The notes beneath the pieces are model-generated. The model saw only the letters and a program-made list of their open reading frames with translations. It searched no databases and was not told the origin of the DNA. Below are positions 26,238 through 34,423 of a stretch of DNA of 64,000 bases, one piece after another. Each line of letters begins with the position of its first letter. Position 1 is the first letter of the stretch. Origin of the DNA: Dietzia sp032248695. GTDB taxonomy: Bacteria; Actinomycetota; Actinomycetes; Mycobacteriales; Mycobacteriaceae. Both the position numbers and the translations under genes were made by a program. The stretch is taken from contig NZ_JAVHXC010000011.1 in assembly GCF_032248695.1 (NCBI RefSeq), positions 24,065-88,064 on the forward strand. The letters run 5' to 3'.

Positions 26238-28619
26238 GTGTTCAACTCCCTCGGGGCGTTCGTCGCCCGCCGCCGCATCCTGGTCGTGGTGTGCTCCGTT
26301 CTCGTCATGGCCTTCCTCAGCGTCGCCGGCAGCGCGTTCGGCAACCCGTTCGGCCAGGGCGGGTTCGAGGACCCGGACAGCGGGTGGGCGACCGCCGAGC
26401 GGCTCGAGCAGGAGGCGTACGGGCGCGACGCGCTCGGCGACGTCGTGGTCTCGTACCACGCCCCCGAGGGCACCTCGGTCGACGACCCGGCGTTCCAGGA
26501 GCCCATCCGGGCCTCGCTGGAGGCGATCCGCACCGAGCACCCCGACCAGGTCACCGGGGTCACGAGCTTCGTGTTCAACCAGTCGCCGGCCCTGGTCAAT
26601 CGCGACGAGGGCATCGCGGTGGCCTCCATCCAGATCGCCGGCGAGGCCGAGGAGATCCTCCAGAACTTCCGGGTGATCGAGGACCGGATCCCCGTCGAGG
26701 GGATCCAGACCGACATCGCCGGGCTCCAGCCCGTGGCCGGCGCCCTGCAGGACGGCATGGACGCCGACCTCGTGCGCGCCGAGCTCATCGCGCTGCCGCT
26801 CGTGTTCCTGCTGCTCATCGTGGTATTCGGCGGCCTCGTCGCCGCCTTCCTGCCCGTCGCGGTGGGCGTGCTGACGATCCTCGGCTCGCTCGGTGCCCTG
26901 CACCTGCTCTCGCTGATCACGCCCGTCAACTCGTTCGCCCAGAACGTCGTCACCCTCATCGGACTGGGGCTGGCGATCGACTACGGCCTGTTCGTGGTGA
27001 GCCGCTTCCGGGAGGAGATGGCCGAGGGCTATCCGCCGGACGCCGCCGTGCGCCGGTCCGTCGCCACCGCCGGCCGGACGGTCGTGTTCTCCGCGGTCAT
27101 GGTGGGCGTGACCCTGTCCGGTCTGCTCGTGTTCCCCCAGGACTTCCTCAAGTCCGTCGCGTACGGCGCGATCGCCGCCGTGATCCTCGCCGCCGCGCTG
27201 TCGGTCACGCTCCTGCCGGCCGTCCTGATGCTGCTCGGCCACCGCGTCGACGCGCTCGGGATCAAGCGGATGCAGCGTCACCGCACGCGCGAGGAGGTGG
27301 AGAACGGCCTGTTCGGCCGCGTCGCCGACTTCTCGATGAAGCGCCCGGTGGCCGTGGCGATCCCGGTCGTCGTGGTGCTGGTCGCGCTCATCATCCCCTT
27401 CTCCGGCGTGAAGTTCGGCGGCATCAACGAGACCTACCTGCCGCCCGACAACCCCACGCGCGTGGCCCAGGAGGAGTACGACCGGAACTTCCCCGGCACC
27501 CGCACCGACCCCGTCAAGCTCGTGATCCTGGGCTCCGACGGCGCGACCCTGTCGCAGATCCGCTCGGCGGCGAACGAGGCCCCCGGGCTCACCGGGCCGT
27601 TCCAGTTCGCCCGCTCGGGCGAGCAGGACGCGCAGGGCCGCGAGGTCGTGGTGCTGCAGGCCGGCGTCGTGGACCGCAACGCCGCCACCGACACGGTCGA
27701 GTACCTCCAGTCCTTCCCGATCCCGGCCGGCACCGAGGTGTTCGTCGGCGGCAACCCCGCCATGGAGAAGGACTCGGTCGACGCGCTGGTCGACGGGCTG
27801 CCGTGGTTCATCCTCTACGTGCTGCTGGCCACGACACTGCTCATGTTCCTCGCGTTCGGCTCACTGGTGCTGCCGATCAAGGCCGCCATCATGAACATGC
27901 TCGGCCTGGGCGCCACGCTGGGCATCCTCACGTGGATCTTCGTCGACGGGCACCTGTCGGGCCTGCTCGGCTTCACGCCCGGCCCGCTCACGTCGCCGGT
28001 CGTGGTGCTGCTCATGGCGATCATCTACGGCCTGTCCACGGACTACGAGGTCTTCCTGGTCTCCCGGATGGTGGAGGCCCGCTCCCGCGGCGCACGCACG
28101 GCGGAGGCGATCCGCAGCGGCGTCGCGCAGACGGGCCGGATCATCACCTCCGCGGCGCTCATCCTCATCGTGGTCACCGGCGCGTTCGCGTTCTCCGAGA
28201 TCGTGATGATGAAGTACATCGCGTTCGGCATGATCGCGGCGCTCATCATCGACGCCACCGTGATCCGCATGCTGCTGGTCCCGGCGGTGATGCAGATGCT
28301 CGGCACCGACAACTGGTGGGCGCCCAGGTGGATGAAGCGCGTCCAGGAGCGGATCGGCCTGGGGGAGGCGGAGATCGACGACGAGCCCGAGCTCCTCACC
28401 GGCCGGCCCGCCGCCGCCGGCCACGACACAGGTCAGGCGGAACCGTCGGGGGCCGCCGGCGCTGTCGCGGTGCTCGACCGCGAGCCGGAGTCCGAGTACG
28501 AACCGGTGTACGACACCGAATATGACGACGAGCCGGAACCGTCGCCCGAGGGCAAGATCCCCGCGTCCGAGTTGATCGCCCGGCTCATGCAGGAGCGTCA
28601 ACAGGGACCGGAGGCGTGA
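26238..28619 (+). CDS. mmpL3: MmpL3-type trehalose monomycolate transporter (RND family)
   Basis: A 793-residue, 12-helix RND transporter that flips or exports trehalose monomycolate for the mycomembrane, driven by the proton gradient. Both Asp-Tyr proton-relay pairs are present: D248-Y249 in GLAIDYGLFVVSRFREE and D602-Y603 in GLSTDYEVFLVSRMVEA (M. tuberculosis D256/Y257 and D645/Y646). Two large periplasmic domains lie after helices 1 and 7. The cytoplasmic tail is acidic and ends ELIARLMQERQQGPEA, but is shorter than the M. tuberculosis tail (944 residues in all). The GTG start follows the NYN stop by nine bases. Confidence 0.95.
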   Translation: MFNSLGAFVARRRILVVVCSVLVMAFLSVAGSAFGNPFGQGGFEDPDSGWATAERLEQEAYGRDALGDVVVSYHAPEGTSVDDPAFQEPIRASLEAIRTEHPDQVTGVTSFVFNQSPALVNRDEGIAVASIQIAGEAEEILQNFRVIEDRIPVEGIQTDIAGLQPVAGALQDGMDADLVRAELIALPLVFLLLIVVFGGLVAAFLPVAVGVLTILGSLGALHLLSLITPVNSFAQNVVTLIGLGLAIDYGLFVVSRFREEMAEGYPPDAAVRRSVATAGRTVVFSAVMVGVTLSGLLVFPQDFLKSVAYGAIAAVILAAALSVTLLPAVLMLLGHRVDALGIKRMQRHRTREEVENGLFGRVADFSMKRPVAVAIPVVVVLVALIIPFSGVKFGGINETYLPPDNPTRVAQEEYDRNFPGTRTDPVKLVILGSDGATLSQIRSAANEAPGLTGPFQFARSGEQDAQGREVVVLQAGVVDRNAATDTVEYLQSFPIPAGTEVFVGGNPAMEKDSVDALVDGLPWFILYVLLATTLLMFLAFGSLVLPIKAAIMNMLGLGATLGILTWIFVDGHLSGLLGFTPGPLTSPVVVLLMAIIYGLSTDYEVFLVSRMVEARSRGARTAEAIRSGVAQTGRIITSAALILIVVTGAFAFSEIVMMKYIAFGMIAALIIDATVIRMLLVPAVMQMLGTDNWWAPRWMKRVQERIGLGEAEIDDEPELLTGRPAAAGHDTGQAEPSGAAGAVAVLDREPESEYEPVYDTEYDDEPEPSPEGKIPASELIARLMQERQQGPEA

Positions 28620-28672
28620 CCGCGGTCCCGGGTCCCCGGAGTGGGAGCCTGGGCAGGGGCGCAGGCTCTGGT

Positions 28673-28678
28673 TATGGT
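28673..28678 (+). promoter_or_regulatory. -10 box TATGGT, leaderless promoter inside the mmpL3 operon
   Basis: TATGGT ends six bases before the ATG at 28685. It suggests that the UPF0104-type gene also has its own start of transcription and supports this ATG over the GTG at 28616. Confidence 0.45.
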
Positions 28679-28684
28679 GAGGTG

Positions 28685-30019
28685 ATGACGGGGACGCGGG
28701 GCGCCGGTGCGCGGCGCCGTATCCGGGCGGTCCTGGGCAACCCGTGGTTCAAGGCCGGCGCGACGCTCGCCGTCCTCGGCTTCATCCTGTACTGGCTGCG
28801 CGGACAGATGCCGTTCTTCGCGGAGGGCTTCGAGGCCGTCGCGAGGCCGCACTGGGGCTGGGTCGCGGCCGCGCTCGTCTTCTCCTACCTGTCCATGTCG
28901 AGCTACGGCTCGGTGCAGAAGGTGCTGCTGCAGTCGGCCGGGGTCCGCGTCGGCTACTGGGCCAGCGTCGGCCTCGTCTTCTCGGCGAACGCCTTCTCGA
29001 CCTGCATCCCCGGCGGTCAGGTCTTCGGCACCACCCTGACCTACCGCAAGACCCGGCAGTGGGGTGCCACCCGCGTCGTCGCGTCGTGGCAGCTCGTCAT
29101 CTCCGGCGTCCTGTCGACCGTCGGCATCGTGCTGCTGGCGCTGCTCGGCTTCTTCCTCGTGGGGTCCGTGTCCAACCCGTTCCTGCTGGTGCTGTCCGCG
29201 TTCGGGTTGGTCGCGATCGTCGTGGTGGTCCAGTGGGCGGCCCGCCACCCGGACAAGATCGAGGGGGCGCTCCTGTCGATCCTGGGCTGGGTCAACGCCC
29301 GCCGCCGCAAGCCCGCCGACCACGGCGCCGCCGGGGTCCGCAAGGTCGTCGAGCAGGCCGAGGCCGTCGACCTGAGCAAGCGGCAATTGTCGCAGGCCTT
29401 CGCGTTCTCCCTGCTCAACTGGGTCGCCGACATCGGCTGCCTCTGGGCGGCCGCCAATGCGGTCGGGGCGCAGCACAGCATCGGGGGACTGTGCATCGCG
29501 TATGTGACCGGCAAGATCGTCGCCACCGCCCCCATCACGCCGGGCGGCCTGGGCACCGTCGAGGTCGCGCTGATCACCGCCCTCACGGCGGGCGGGCTCG
29601 GCGCGCACCAGGCCTTCGCGGCGGTGTTCGTCTACCGCATCGTCAGCTTCGTGCTGGTCGCCCTGGCCGGCTGGGTGATCTTCTTCCTCTTCTACCGGGG
29701 TGCCGTGGACGTGGACCCGGATGCCGAGCCGGAGGCCGAGGACGGACAGGACGGGCGGACCTCGTCGTCGTCGACCTCCTCGCCGCCGACCCCCGCCGAC
29801 GGTGACGCGACGCCGCGGGTGACGGTCACGGCGGCCCCTCCGGCCGGGTTGACGGCGATGTGGCCCCTGCGCGGCACGCCGTGGCGCCCGACGGTGGCCC
29901 ATGAGTCGGGGCCGCTGCCGCTGCTGCGGGTGCGCGATGACGACGCAGCGGACGAATCCGGTGGCGGGGCGTCCTGCACGATCGGCGGCGAGGAGTCCCG
30001 CCACGAGAAGGGTCGGTGA
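28685..30019 (+). CDS. UPF0104/lysylphosphatidylglycerol-synthase-TM-like membrane protein
   Basis: 444 residues. About seven to eight helices form the YbhN/UPF0104 domain, with the typical GLVFSANAFSTCIPGGQVFGT near residue 100 and KIVATAPITPGGLGTVEVAL near 280. The cytoplasmic tail after residue 340 is Ser/Pro/Thr-rich and ends charged. It resembles Rv0204c, which as recalled is also near mmpL3. The family is related to the flippase half of MprF, so lipid translocation is possible but not shown. GTG at 28616, overlapping the mmpL3 stop, is an alternative start. The 3' end overlaps the next gene by GTGA. Confidence 0.82.
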   Translation: MTGTRGAGARRRIRAVLGNPWFKAGATLAVLGFILYWLRGQMPFFAEGFEAVARPHWGWVAAALVFSYLSMSSYGSVQKVLLQSAGVRVGYWASVGLVFSANAFSTCIPGGQVFGTTLTYRKTRQWGATRVVASWQLVISGVLSTVGIVLLALLGFFLVGSVSNPFLLVLSAFGLVAIVVVVQWAARHPDKIEGALLSILGWVNARRRKPADHGAAGVRKVVEQAEAVDLSKRQLSQAFAFSLLNWVADIGCLWAAANAVGAQHSIGGLCIAYVTGKIVATAPITPGGLGTVEVALITALTAGGLGAHQAFAAVFVYRIVSFVLVALAGWVIFFLFYRGAVDVDPDAEPEAEDGQDGRTSSSSTSSPPTPADGDATPRVTVTAAPPAGLTAMWPLRGTPWRPTVAHESGPLPLLRVRDDDAADESGGGASCTIGGEESRHEKGR

Positions 30020-30402
30020 TCAGGGTGGGCGTTCCGGTGATGATCGTGCTCGACGCGGTCCTGGTGGTGGTGTTCTCCACGTTCGGGCGCGGCGCGCACT
30101 CGGAGGGGCTGGGCGTGGCGCAGGTGTGGGGCACGGCGTGGCCGTTCCTCGTGGGCCTGGCGCTCGGGTGGCTGATCCTGCTGGCCGGCCGCCGGGCGCC
30201 CGCGTCGGTCGGTTCGGGCATGCTCGTGTGGCTGACGACGCTCGTGGTGGGCATAGTGATCCGCGGTGTCGGGGACGGGCGGGTGCCGCACTGGAGCTTC
30301 ATCATCGTGGCCGGCGTGGTCACCGGGGTCTTCCTGGTGGGCTGGCGGGCCGTCCGCGCGCTGCTCGTCCGGCGGCGGGCCGCGCGGGCGGTCGCGGGCT
30401 GA
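30016..30402 (+). CDS. DUF3054 four-helix membrane protein
   Basis: 128 residues with four hydrophobic helices (about 5-22, 40-58, 66-84, 92-112) and a short basic tail. The spacing and the segments DAVLVVVFSTFGRGAHSEG and VWGTAWPFLVGLALGW match DUF3054, found widely in actinobacteria. The GTG start overlaps the stop of the previous gene, so it is translated with it. In corynebacteria a DUF3054 gene also follows the cmpL1/mmpL3 group (recalled). Function unknown. Confidence 0.82.
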   Translation: MIRVGVPVMIVLDAVLVVVFSTFGRGAHSEGLGVAQVWGTAWPFLVGLALGWLILLAGRRAPASVGSGMLVWLTTLVVGIVIRGVGDGRVPHWSFIIVAGVVTGVFLVGWRAVRALLVRRRAARAVAG

Positions 30403-30460
30403 TCCGCCCCGGCCAGTAGGCGGAGACCCGGTCGGCCCGGCCGGGCCAGGGCGGGTCGGG

Positions 30461-31486
30461 TCAGCGCAGGCCGTCGGCCAGCCGCGCCACGACCTCCGGC
30501 GGGACCTCGATCGACTCGGGCAGCCGCACGCCGTCGGGCGTCGGCAGATCGCGCGGCACCGGGATCGTCACGGCCTCGACCGGCACGGGGACCTCCGGCG
30601 GGACCGGGGCCGGGGCGGCGTCGTTCACCGGCGCGGGTGCGGGCGCCGGGGCGGGCGCAGGCTCGGGGGCCGGGGCGGGCGCGGGCGCGGGCTCCGGCGT
30701 CGGCTCGACGGGGCCGAGCCAGGCGTCGAGGTCGGCGCGGGTGCGGGCGAAGACGTTGAGGTCGACGTCGCCCGCGAACCCGGGGACCTCTCCGGTCTCC
30801 GAGCGCTGCCAGAACAGCCACTGGTCCCAGCCGCCGATCACGGGCAGCGTCGGCTCGGACACGCCGTACTCGGCCAGCCACAGCGGGTACTCGGCGAAGC
30901 GCGGTGTGTTGGCCATGCGGTCGATCCAGAAGTAGCGGTACGTGTACAGGATCGGGGTGCGGCCGGTGCGGTGCGCGAGGGTGTCGAGGAAGACCTGCGT
31001 CCAGTCGGCGAGCTGCTGCGGGTCGAGCCCCTCGTCGGTCTCGAGGTCCAGCACGGGCGGCAGCTGCGGGCCGCCCACGGACTGCAGGCGGTCGGCGAAC
31101 GCGTGGGCCTGCTGCGCGGGGTCCATCGCGGGCCGGGCCTTGTGGTAGCTGCCGACGAGCATCCCGGCCGCGCGCGCCCGGGCGACGTCGTCCTCGTAGT
31201 AGCGGTTGGCCGGGCCGGTGCCCTCGGTCGCCTTGACGAACACGAAGGAGTGGCCGGCCGCCGCGGCGGAGTGCCAGTCGACCCCGGCGCCGTGCGGGTG
31301 CTGCCAACTGGAGGCGTCGAGTCCCTGCGCGAGGCCGTGGTAGGCGGGCGCGAGCGGGACCTCGGCGTCGGCGCGGGGGGAGATGACGACGACGAGGAGG
31401 CCGATCGAGAGAGCTGCTGCGGAGGCCAGGGCGACGAGGAGTCGGGGGAGGAGGGCGCGTCGGGCTGACGGTCCGGCAGAAGTCAT
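30461..31486 (-). CDS. Secreted GH25 lysozyme-like hydrolase
   Basis: 341 residues: signal peptide (about 12-41), a GH25 catalytic domain (about 50-240), a Pro-Ala-Pro linker (about 245-285) and a short C-terminal domain. GH25 enzymes cleave MurNAc-GlcNAc bonds of peptidoglycan. Acidic positions typical of the active site are visible: D57 in GLDASSWQHP and D147/E149 in PVLDLETDEG. The C-terminal part, ending EVPPEVVARLADGLR, is unlike known wall-binding repeats. The ATG at 31486 is chosen because it puts the signal peptide at the right place; ATG at 31510 is possible. No clear ribosome site. Confidence 0.85.
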   Translation of the reverse strand: MTSAGPSARRALLPRLLVALASAAALSIGLLVVVISPRADAEVPLAPAYHGLAQGLDASSWQHPHGAGVDWHSAAAAGHSFVFVKATEGTGPANRYYEDDVARARAAGMLVGSYHKARPAMDPAQQAHAFADRLQSVGGPQLPPVLDLETDEGLDPQQLADWTQVFLDTLAHRTGRTPILYTYRYFWIDRMANTPRFAEYPLWLAEYGVSEPTLPVIGGWDQWLFWQRSETGEVPGFAGDVDLNVFARTRADLDAWLGPVEPTPEPAPAPAPAPEPAPAPAPAPAPVNDAAPAPVPPEVPVPVEAVTIPVPRDLPTPDGVRLPESIEVPPEVVARLADGLR

Positions 31487-31715
31487 GGGGTGAGTATGTG
31501 GCAACCACAACAGTCACACAAGCAACTCGCGCAACTTTCTCCACAACTGTCCAGTTCGGGTGCGCCGCCGCCGCTGCGAGGCGGGGTCGTCCGGACCGGG
31601 GGTGGCGCGGGTCACGGAATCACAACAACCCGTAACACGCTGTCCCACGCGTACGGTGACCTGCTTTTCTGACCTACGCTCGAGGCAGCCCACCGACCAG
31701 TCGGGAGTGCCCCTC

Positions 31716-31988
31716 ATGACCGATGCCATCGACCTCTCCGCCCCTCGTTACCGCCAGGACCTCGTCACGGAGGTCGACGGCCCGGACGACGACCCGTTCC
31801 TCGAGGTGACCGTCGCCGAGACCGTGGTGCTCGACGAGCACGGCGCCGATCGCGGGGTGCCCGAACTGCGGCTGCAGACCGGGGTCGAGGGCATCACGCT
31901 CACCGACCGGGACCAGATCCTCCAGCTCCAGGCCATCATCAACCGGGCCGTCAACCAGTGGCGGGAATCGGCCTCCCACCTGGCCTGA
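31716..31988 (+). CDS. Small conserved-looking cytoplasmic protein, unknown function
   Basis: 90 residues, acidic, without a signal peptide: begins MTDAIDLSAPRYRQDLVTEVDG and ends with a likely helix DQILQLQAIINRAVNQWRESASH. The pattern suggests a small alpha/beta fold. GGGAG lies eight bases before the ATG, and a possible -10 TACGCT lies at 31674-31679. An in-frame extension to 31560 lacks a ribosome site. I do not recognise a family. Confidence 0.65.
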   Translation: MTDAIDLSAPRYRQDLVTEVDGPDDDPFLEVTVAETVVLDEHGADRGVPELRLQTGVEGITLTDRDQILQLQAIINRAVNQWRESASHLA

Positions 31989-32049
31989 AGGCCGGGCCCC
32001 GGACGGCTGCCGGGCCCCGGACGGCCGCAGGTGACGTTCCGCCGCCGCC

Positions 32050-32739
32050 CTACTCGACCCGGATCCCCGCCTCGCCGATGAGGGCGAGCCCCACGCCCAG
32101 GACCTGCTCCGGCGAGATCAGCGCGCCCCGCAACGCCGAGGCTCCGCGCAGATCCTCCAGATCCGCGCCCCGCAGGTCGGCGGCCGCGAGGGTCGCCCGC
32201 TCGACGGTCGCGCCACGCAGGTCGGCGCCCTCGGTGATGAGGTCGGCGACCTGCGCCTCGAGCAGGTCCGCCTGGCGGCAGCGTGTCGCCGCGAGGCGCA
32301 CCCGCTGCAGGCGCGCCATCCGCAGATTGATCATGTCGGCGTGGCAGTCCTCGAACGTCACGTCGGTCAGGCGCGCGTCGGACAGGACGAGACCGGTCAG
32401 GCGGCAGCCGACGAACCGGACCCGGGTCAGTGACGCACCGTCGGCGACGAGTCCGGACAGGTCGCAGCCGCTGAACACCGCGTCGGTGAGGCGGAGGCCG
32501 TCCGCGCGGGCCCCGCTGAGCCGCAGCCCCTCCAGTGCGGACTCGCGGATCTCCATGCCGCCCATCGACACGGCGCCCTCCTCCGGGGCGGGGGCGTGCT
32601 CGGCGGTCGCGAGGACGCCGTCCCAGAGGCCGTCGGGTTCGAGGTCGGACCGCGGCGGTGCGAGCTGGTCACGTCGGGGGAGGGTCGGCCCGGCGGGGGG
32701 TCGGGGCGTACTGGAGCGACGGCGAAGCGGCGGGGGCAC
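32050..32739 (-). CDS. Pentapeptide-repeat protein
   Basis: 229 residues. After about 60 Pro/Arg-rich residues the protein consists of A(D/N)LxX five-residue repeats (for example ESALEGLRLSGARADGLRLTD and ADLRGATVERATLAAADLRGADL), which form a right-handed quadrilateral beta-helix. Some members protect DNA gyrase from quinolones (MfpA/Qnr), others are scaffolds; no MfpA-specific feature is clear. The GTG at 32739 is supported by a -10 box seven bases upstream. It is divergent from the DUF4395 gene. Confidence 0.85.
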   Translation of the reverse strand: MPPPLRRRSSTPRPPAGPTLPRRDQLAPPRSDLEPDGLWDGVLATAEHAPAPEEGAVSMGGMEIRESALEGLRLSGARADGLRLTDAVFSGCDLSGLVADGASLTRVRFVGCRLTGLVLSDARLTDVTFEDCHADMINLRMARLQRVRLAATRCRQADLLEAQVADLITEGADLRGATVERATLAAADLRGADLEDLRGASALRGALISPEQVLGVGLALIGEAGIRVE

Positions 32740-32746
32740 GGGCGTC

Positions 32747-32752
32747 AGCCTA
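32747..32752 (-). promoter_or_regulatory. -10 box TAGGCT, leaderless promoter of the pentapeptide gene
   Basis: On the minus strand TAGGCT is followed by seven bases and then the GTG at 32739. Confidence 0.5.
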
Positions 32753-32829
32753 GGCTCCGGCGGGCGCGGCCCCGGGTCTGGCCTCCCGCGTGCGGGGTGG
32801 GGAGGAGTACGCTCGACCGCGTGGTAGAC

Positions 32830-32839
32830 AGACCGGTCT
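32830..32839. promoter_or_regulatory. Palindrome AGACCGGTCT, probable TetR-type operator
   Basis: A perfect 10-base palindrome, extended by near-symmetric TAGAC..GGTCTATT flanks, in the gap between two divergent genes (pentapeptide repeat and DUF4395). It begins 41 bases before the DUF4395 ATG. TetR regulators often bind such sites; none lies next to this one. Confidence 0.5.
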
Positions 32840-32870
32840 ATTCCGGGTGTCACGGATGAGAGGTGGGACC

Positions 32871-33383
32871 ATGGGTCTTCGTGAGGCGTTCGCCTTCCCC
32901 GAGGTCGTCAACGACTACGCCGCCCGATGCACCGCCGCGCTCGTGGTGGCACTCGCGGTGGCGACGATCCTCGTGCCGTCGCCCGCGCGGGTCTGGCTGG
33001 CCGCCGCGCTGGCGGTCGGGTTCGCCCTGCGTGTCGCCGGTGGTCCCCGGTACTCCCCGTTCGGCCGTCTCTCGGTGCACGTGTTGGCCCCGCGCGTGAG
33101 CGCCGCGCCGAAGCTGGTTTCCGGCGCGCCCAAGCGGTTCGCCCAGACCATCGGCCTGGTGATGTCGTCTCTCGCGTTGGGGCTGTTCCTCGGTGGGCTG
33201 ACCACGGCGGGTGTCGTGGTGCTCGCGGTGCTGGTGGCGGCGGCGCTCGCGGAGGCGGCGCTCGGATTCTGCCTGGGCTGCTGGATGTACGGGCAACTGC
33301 AGCGGGTCGGCCTCGTCTCGGACGACGCGTGTGTCGACTGCGCGGACATCTGGGCCCGGCCCGGGATGACCAACGCGAACTGA
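32871..33383 (+). CDS. DUF4395 membrane protein
   Basis: 170 residues with four hydrophobic helices and the family hallmark CLGCWMYGQLQRVGLVSDDAC near residues 140-160; the paired Cys suggest thiol or sulfur chemistry. Members often sit beside rhodaneses or thioredoxins, but none is here. AGAGGTGGG precedes the ATG at 32871; ATG at 32856 is an alternative. The palindromic operator lies upstream. Confidence 0.85.
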   Translation: MGLREAFAFPEVVNDYAARCTAALVVALAVATILVPSPARVWLAAALAVGFALRVAGGPRYSPFGRLSVHVLAPRVSAAPKLVSGAPKRFAQTIGLVMSSLALGLFLGGLTTAGVVVLAVLVAAALAEAALGFCLGCWMYGQLQRVGLVSDDACVDCADIWARPGMTNAN

Positions 33384-33428
33384 CATCCTCCCAGCGCGAC
33401 TCCCGCTGGATGCGCTGCCTCTTCGGCC

Positions 33429-33461
33429 CGCGCTGGCGCGATGGTCCATCTCGCCAGCGCG
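33429..33461. terminator. Hairpin after the DUF4395 gene
   Basis: The 16-base arms at 33429-33444 and 33446-33461 pair with a single mismatch, leaving a very tight centre (ATGG-T-CCAT). Copies of CAGCGCGA or its complement recur around it (33393, 33455, 33514). It is probably the terminator; no U-tract follows. Confidence 0.55.
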
Positions 33462-33585
33462 AGTGCGGTGAGAACGCGCATCGTCCCAGCGCAGGACAAT
33501 GGGGCAGCGCGACCGGGGCCGGGTGTGCTGCCGCGGGGCACGCGCGCGCGGCTCTCGCCCCGCGTTAGTCCGCGTTCGGCCGCGT

Positions 33586-33591
33586 TAGGCT
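33586..33591 (+). promoter_or_regulatory. -10 box TAGGCT, leaderless promoter
   Basis: TAGGCT is followed by six bases and the ATG at 33598. Confidence 0.5.
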
Positions 33592-33597
33592 GGATGC

Positions 33598-34347
33598 ATG
33601 AGTACTCCCGCCGACGACAGCGCCTCCGACCGCGACTTCGAGAAGCGGTATGACGCGTGGGCCGAGCAGGAAGGCGTGCGCGGGTACCCGGGTTCCGAGT
33701 GGGGCGATGCCGGCTTCGGGGACCCGACCGCGGGCGGGACGAGCTACGGCGGCGTGGGCGACGGCGGCTCGGGCCACGGCGACGCCGGCTACTCGGACCA
33801 GCAGTTCGACGCCCCGCGGTCAGGGGCGGCGTACGGGCAGCCGCCGGCCGCCGTGGACGGGTTCGATTCGGGTCGGTACGGCGCGCAGCCGCTGCCCGGG
33901 GGCGACCAGTCGTTCGGGGCGTACCCCTACGGGCAGCAGCAATACGGGCAGCCGGATTACGGGCAGCATCAGTACGGGCAGCCGGAGTACGGGACGCAAC
34001 CCTACGGTCAGCCCTACGGCGCGACCCAGCCCTATGCCCAGCCCTACGGCGCGATGCAGCCCTACGGCCAGCCGTACGGTGCGATGCAGCCCTACGGCCA
34101 GTACCCGCCGGCCGCCCGCAAGGAGCCCGCACTCATGCTGGTGGCCTCGCTGCTCATCCCGGGACTGGGGACGATGCTCAACGGCCGGGTCGGCCGGGGC
34201 GTGGGCATCTTCCTCGGCTACAGCGTGGGCGTGCTGCTCTCGATCGTCCTCATCGGGCTGCCGATCATGCTCGGGTTCTGGGTCTGGGGGATGGTCGACG
34301 CCTATCAGGGGGCGAAGGATCACAACGCCCGCCACGGTCTGCCCTGA
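33598..34347 (+). CDS. Tyr-Gly-Gln-Pro-repeat protein with C-terminal TM2-like domain
   Basis: 249 residues. About 175 residues are polar and Gly/Tyr/Gln/Pro-rich with many YGQP or YGAMQPYGQ units (near residues 110-170). Then a TM2-like pair of helices follows: LMLVASLLIPGLGTMLNGRVGRG and GIFLGYSVGVLLSIVLIGLPIMLGFWVWGMVDAY. The C-terminus is short and cytoplasmic. Such actinobacterial proteins have no settled role; the disordered, aromatic-rich tail might phase-separate or bind partners (inference). Confidence 0.75.
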   Translation: MSTPADDSASDRDFEKRYDAWAEQEGVRGYPGSEWGDAGFGDPTAGGTSYGGVGDGGSGHGDAGYSDQQFDAPRSGAAYGQPPAAVDGFDSGRYGAQPLPGGDQSFGAYPYGQQQYGQPDYGQHQYGQPEYGTQPYGQPYGATQPYAQPYGAMQPYGQPYGAMQPYGQYPPAARKEPALMLVASLLIPGLGTMLNGRVGRGVGIFLGYSVGVLLSIVLIGLPIMLGFWVWGMVDAYQGAKDHNARHGLP

Positions 34348-34411
34348 TCCCGGGTCGGCCGCCGCGGGTCCGCGTCGGCGTCATCGCCCCCGCGCGGACG
34401 GCGGCCTTCCG

Positions 34412-34417
34412 TAACCT
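34412..34417 (+). promoter_or_regulatory. -10 box TAACCT, leaderless promoter of zmp1
   Basis: TAACCT is followed by six bases and the ATG at 34424. Confidence 0.5.
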
Positions 34418-34423
34418 GGTCGC

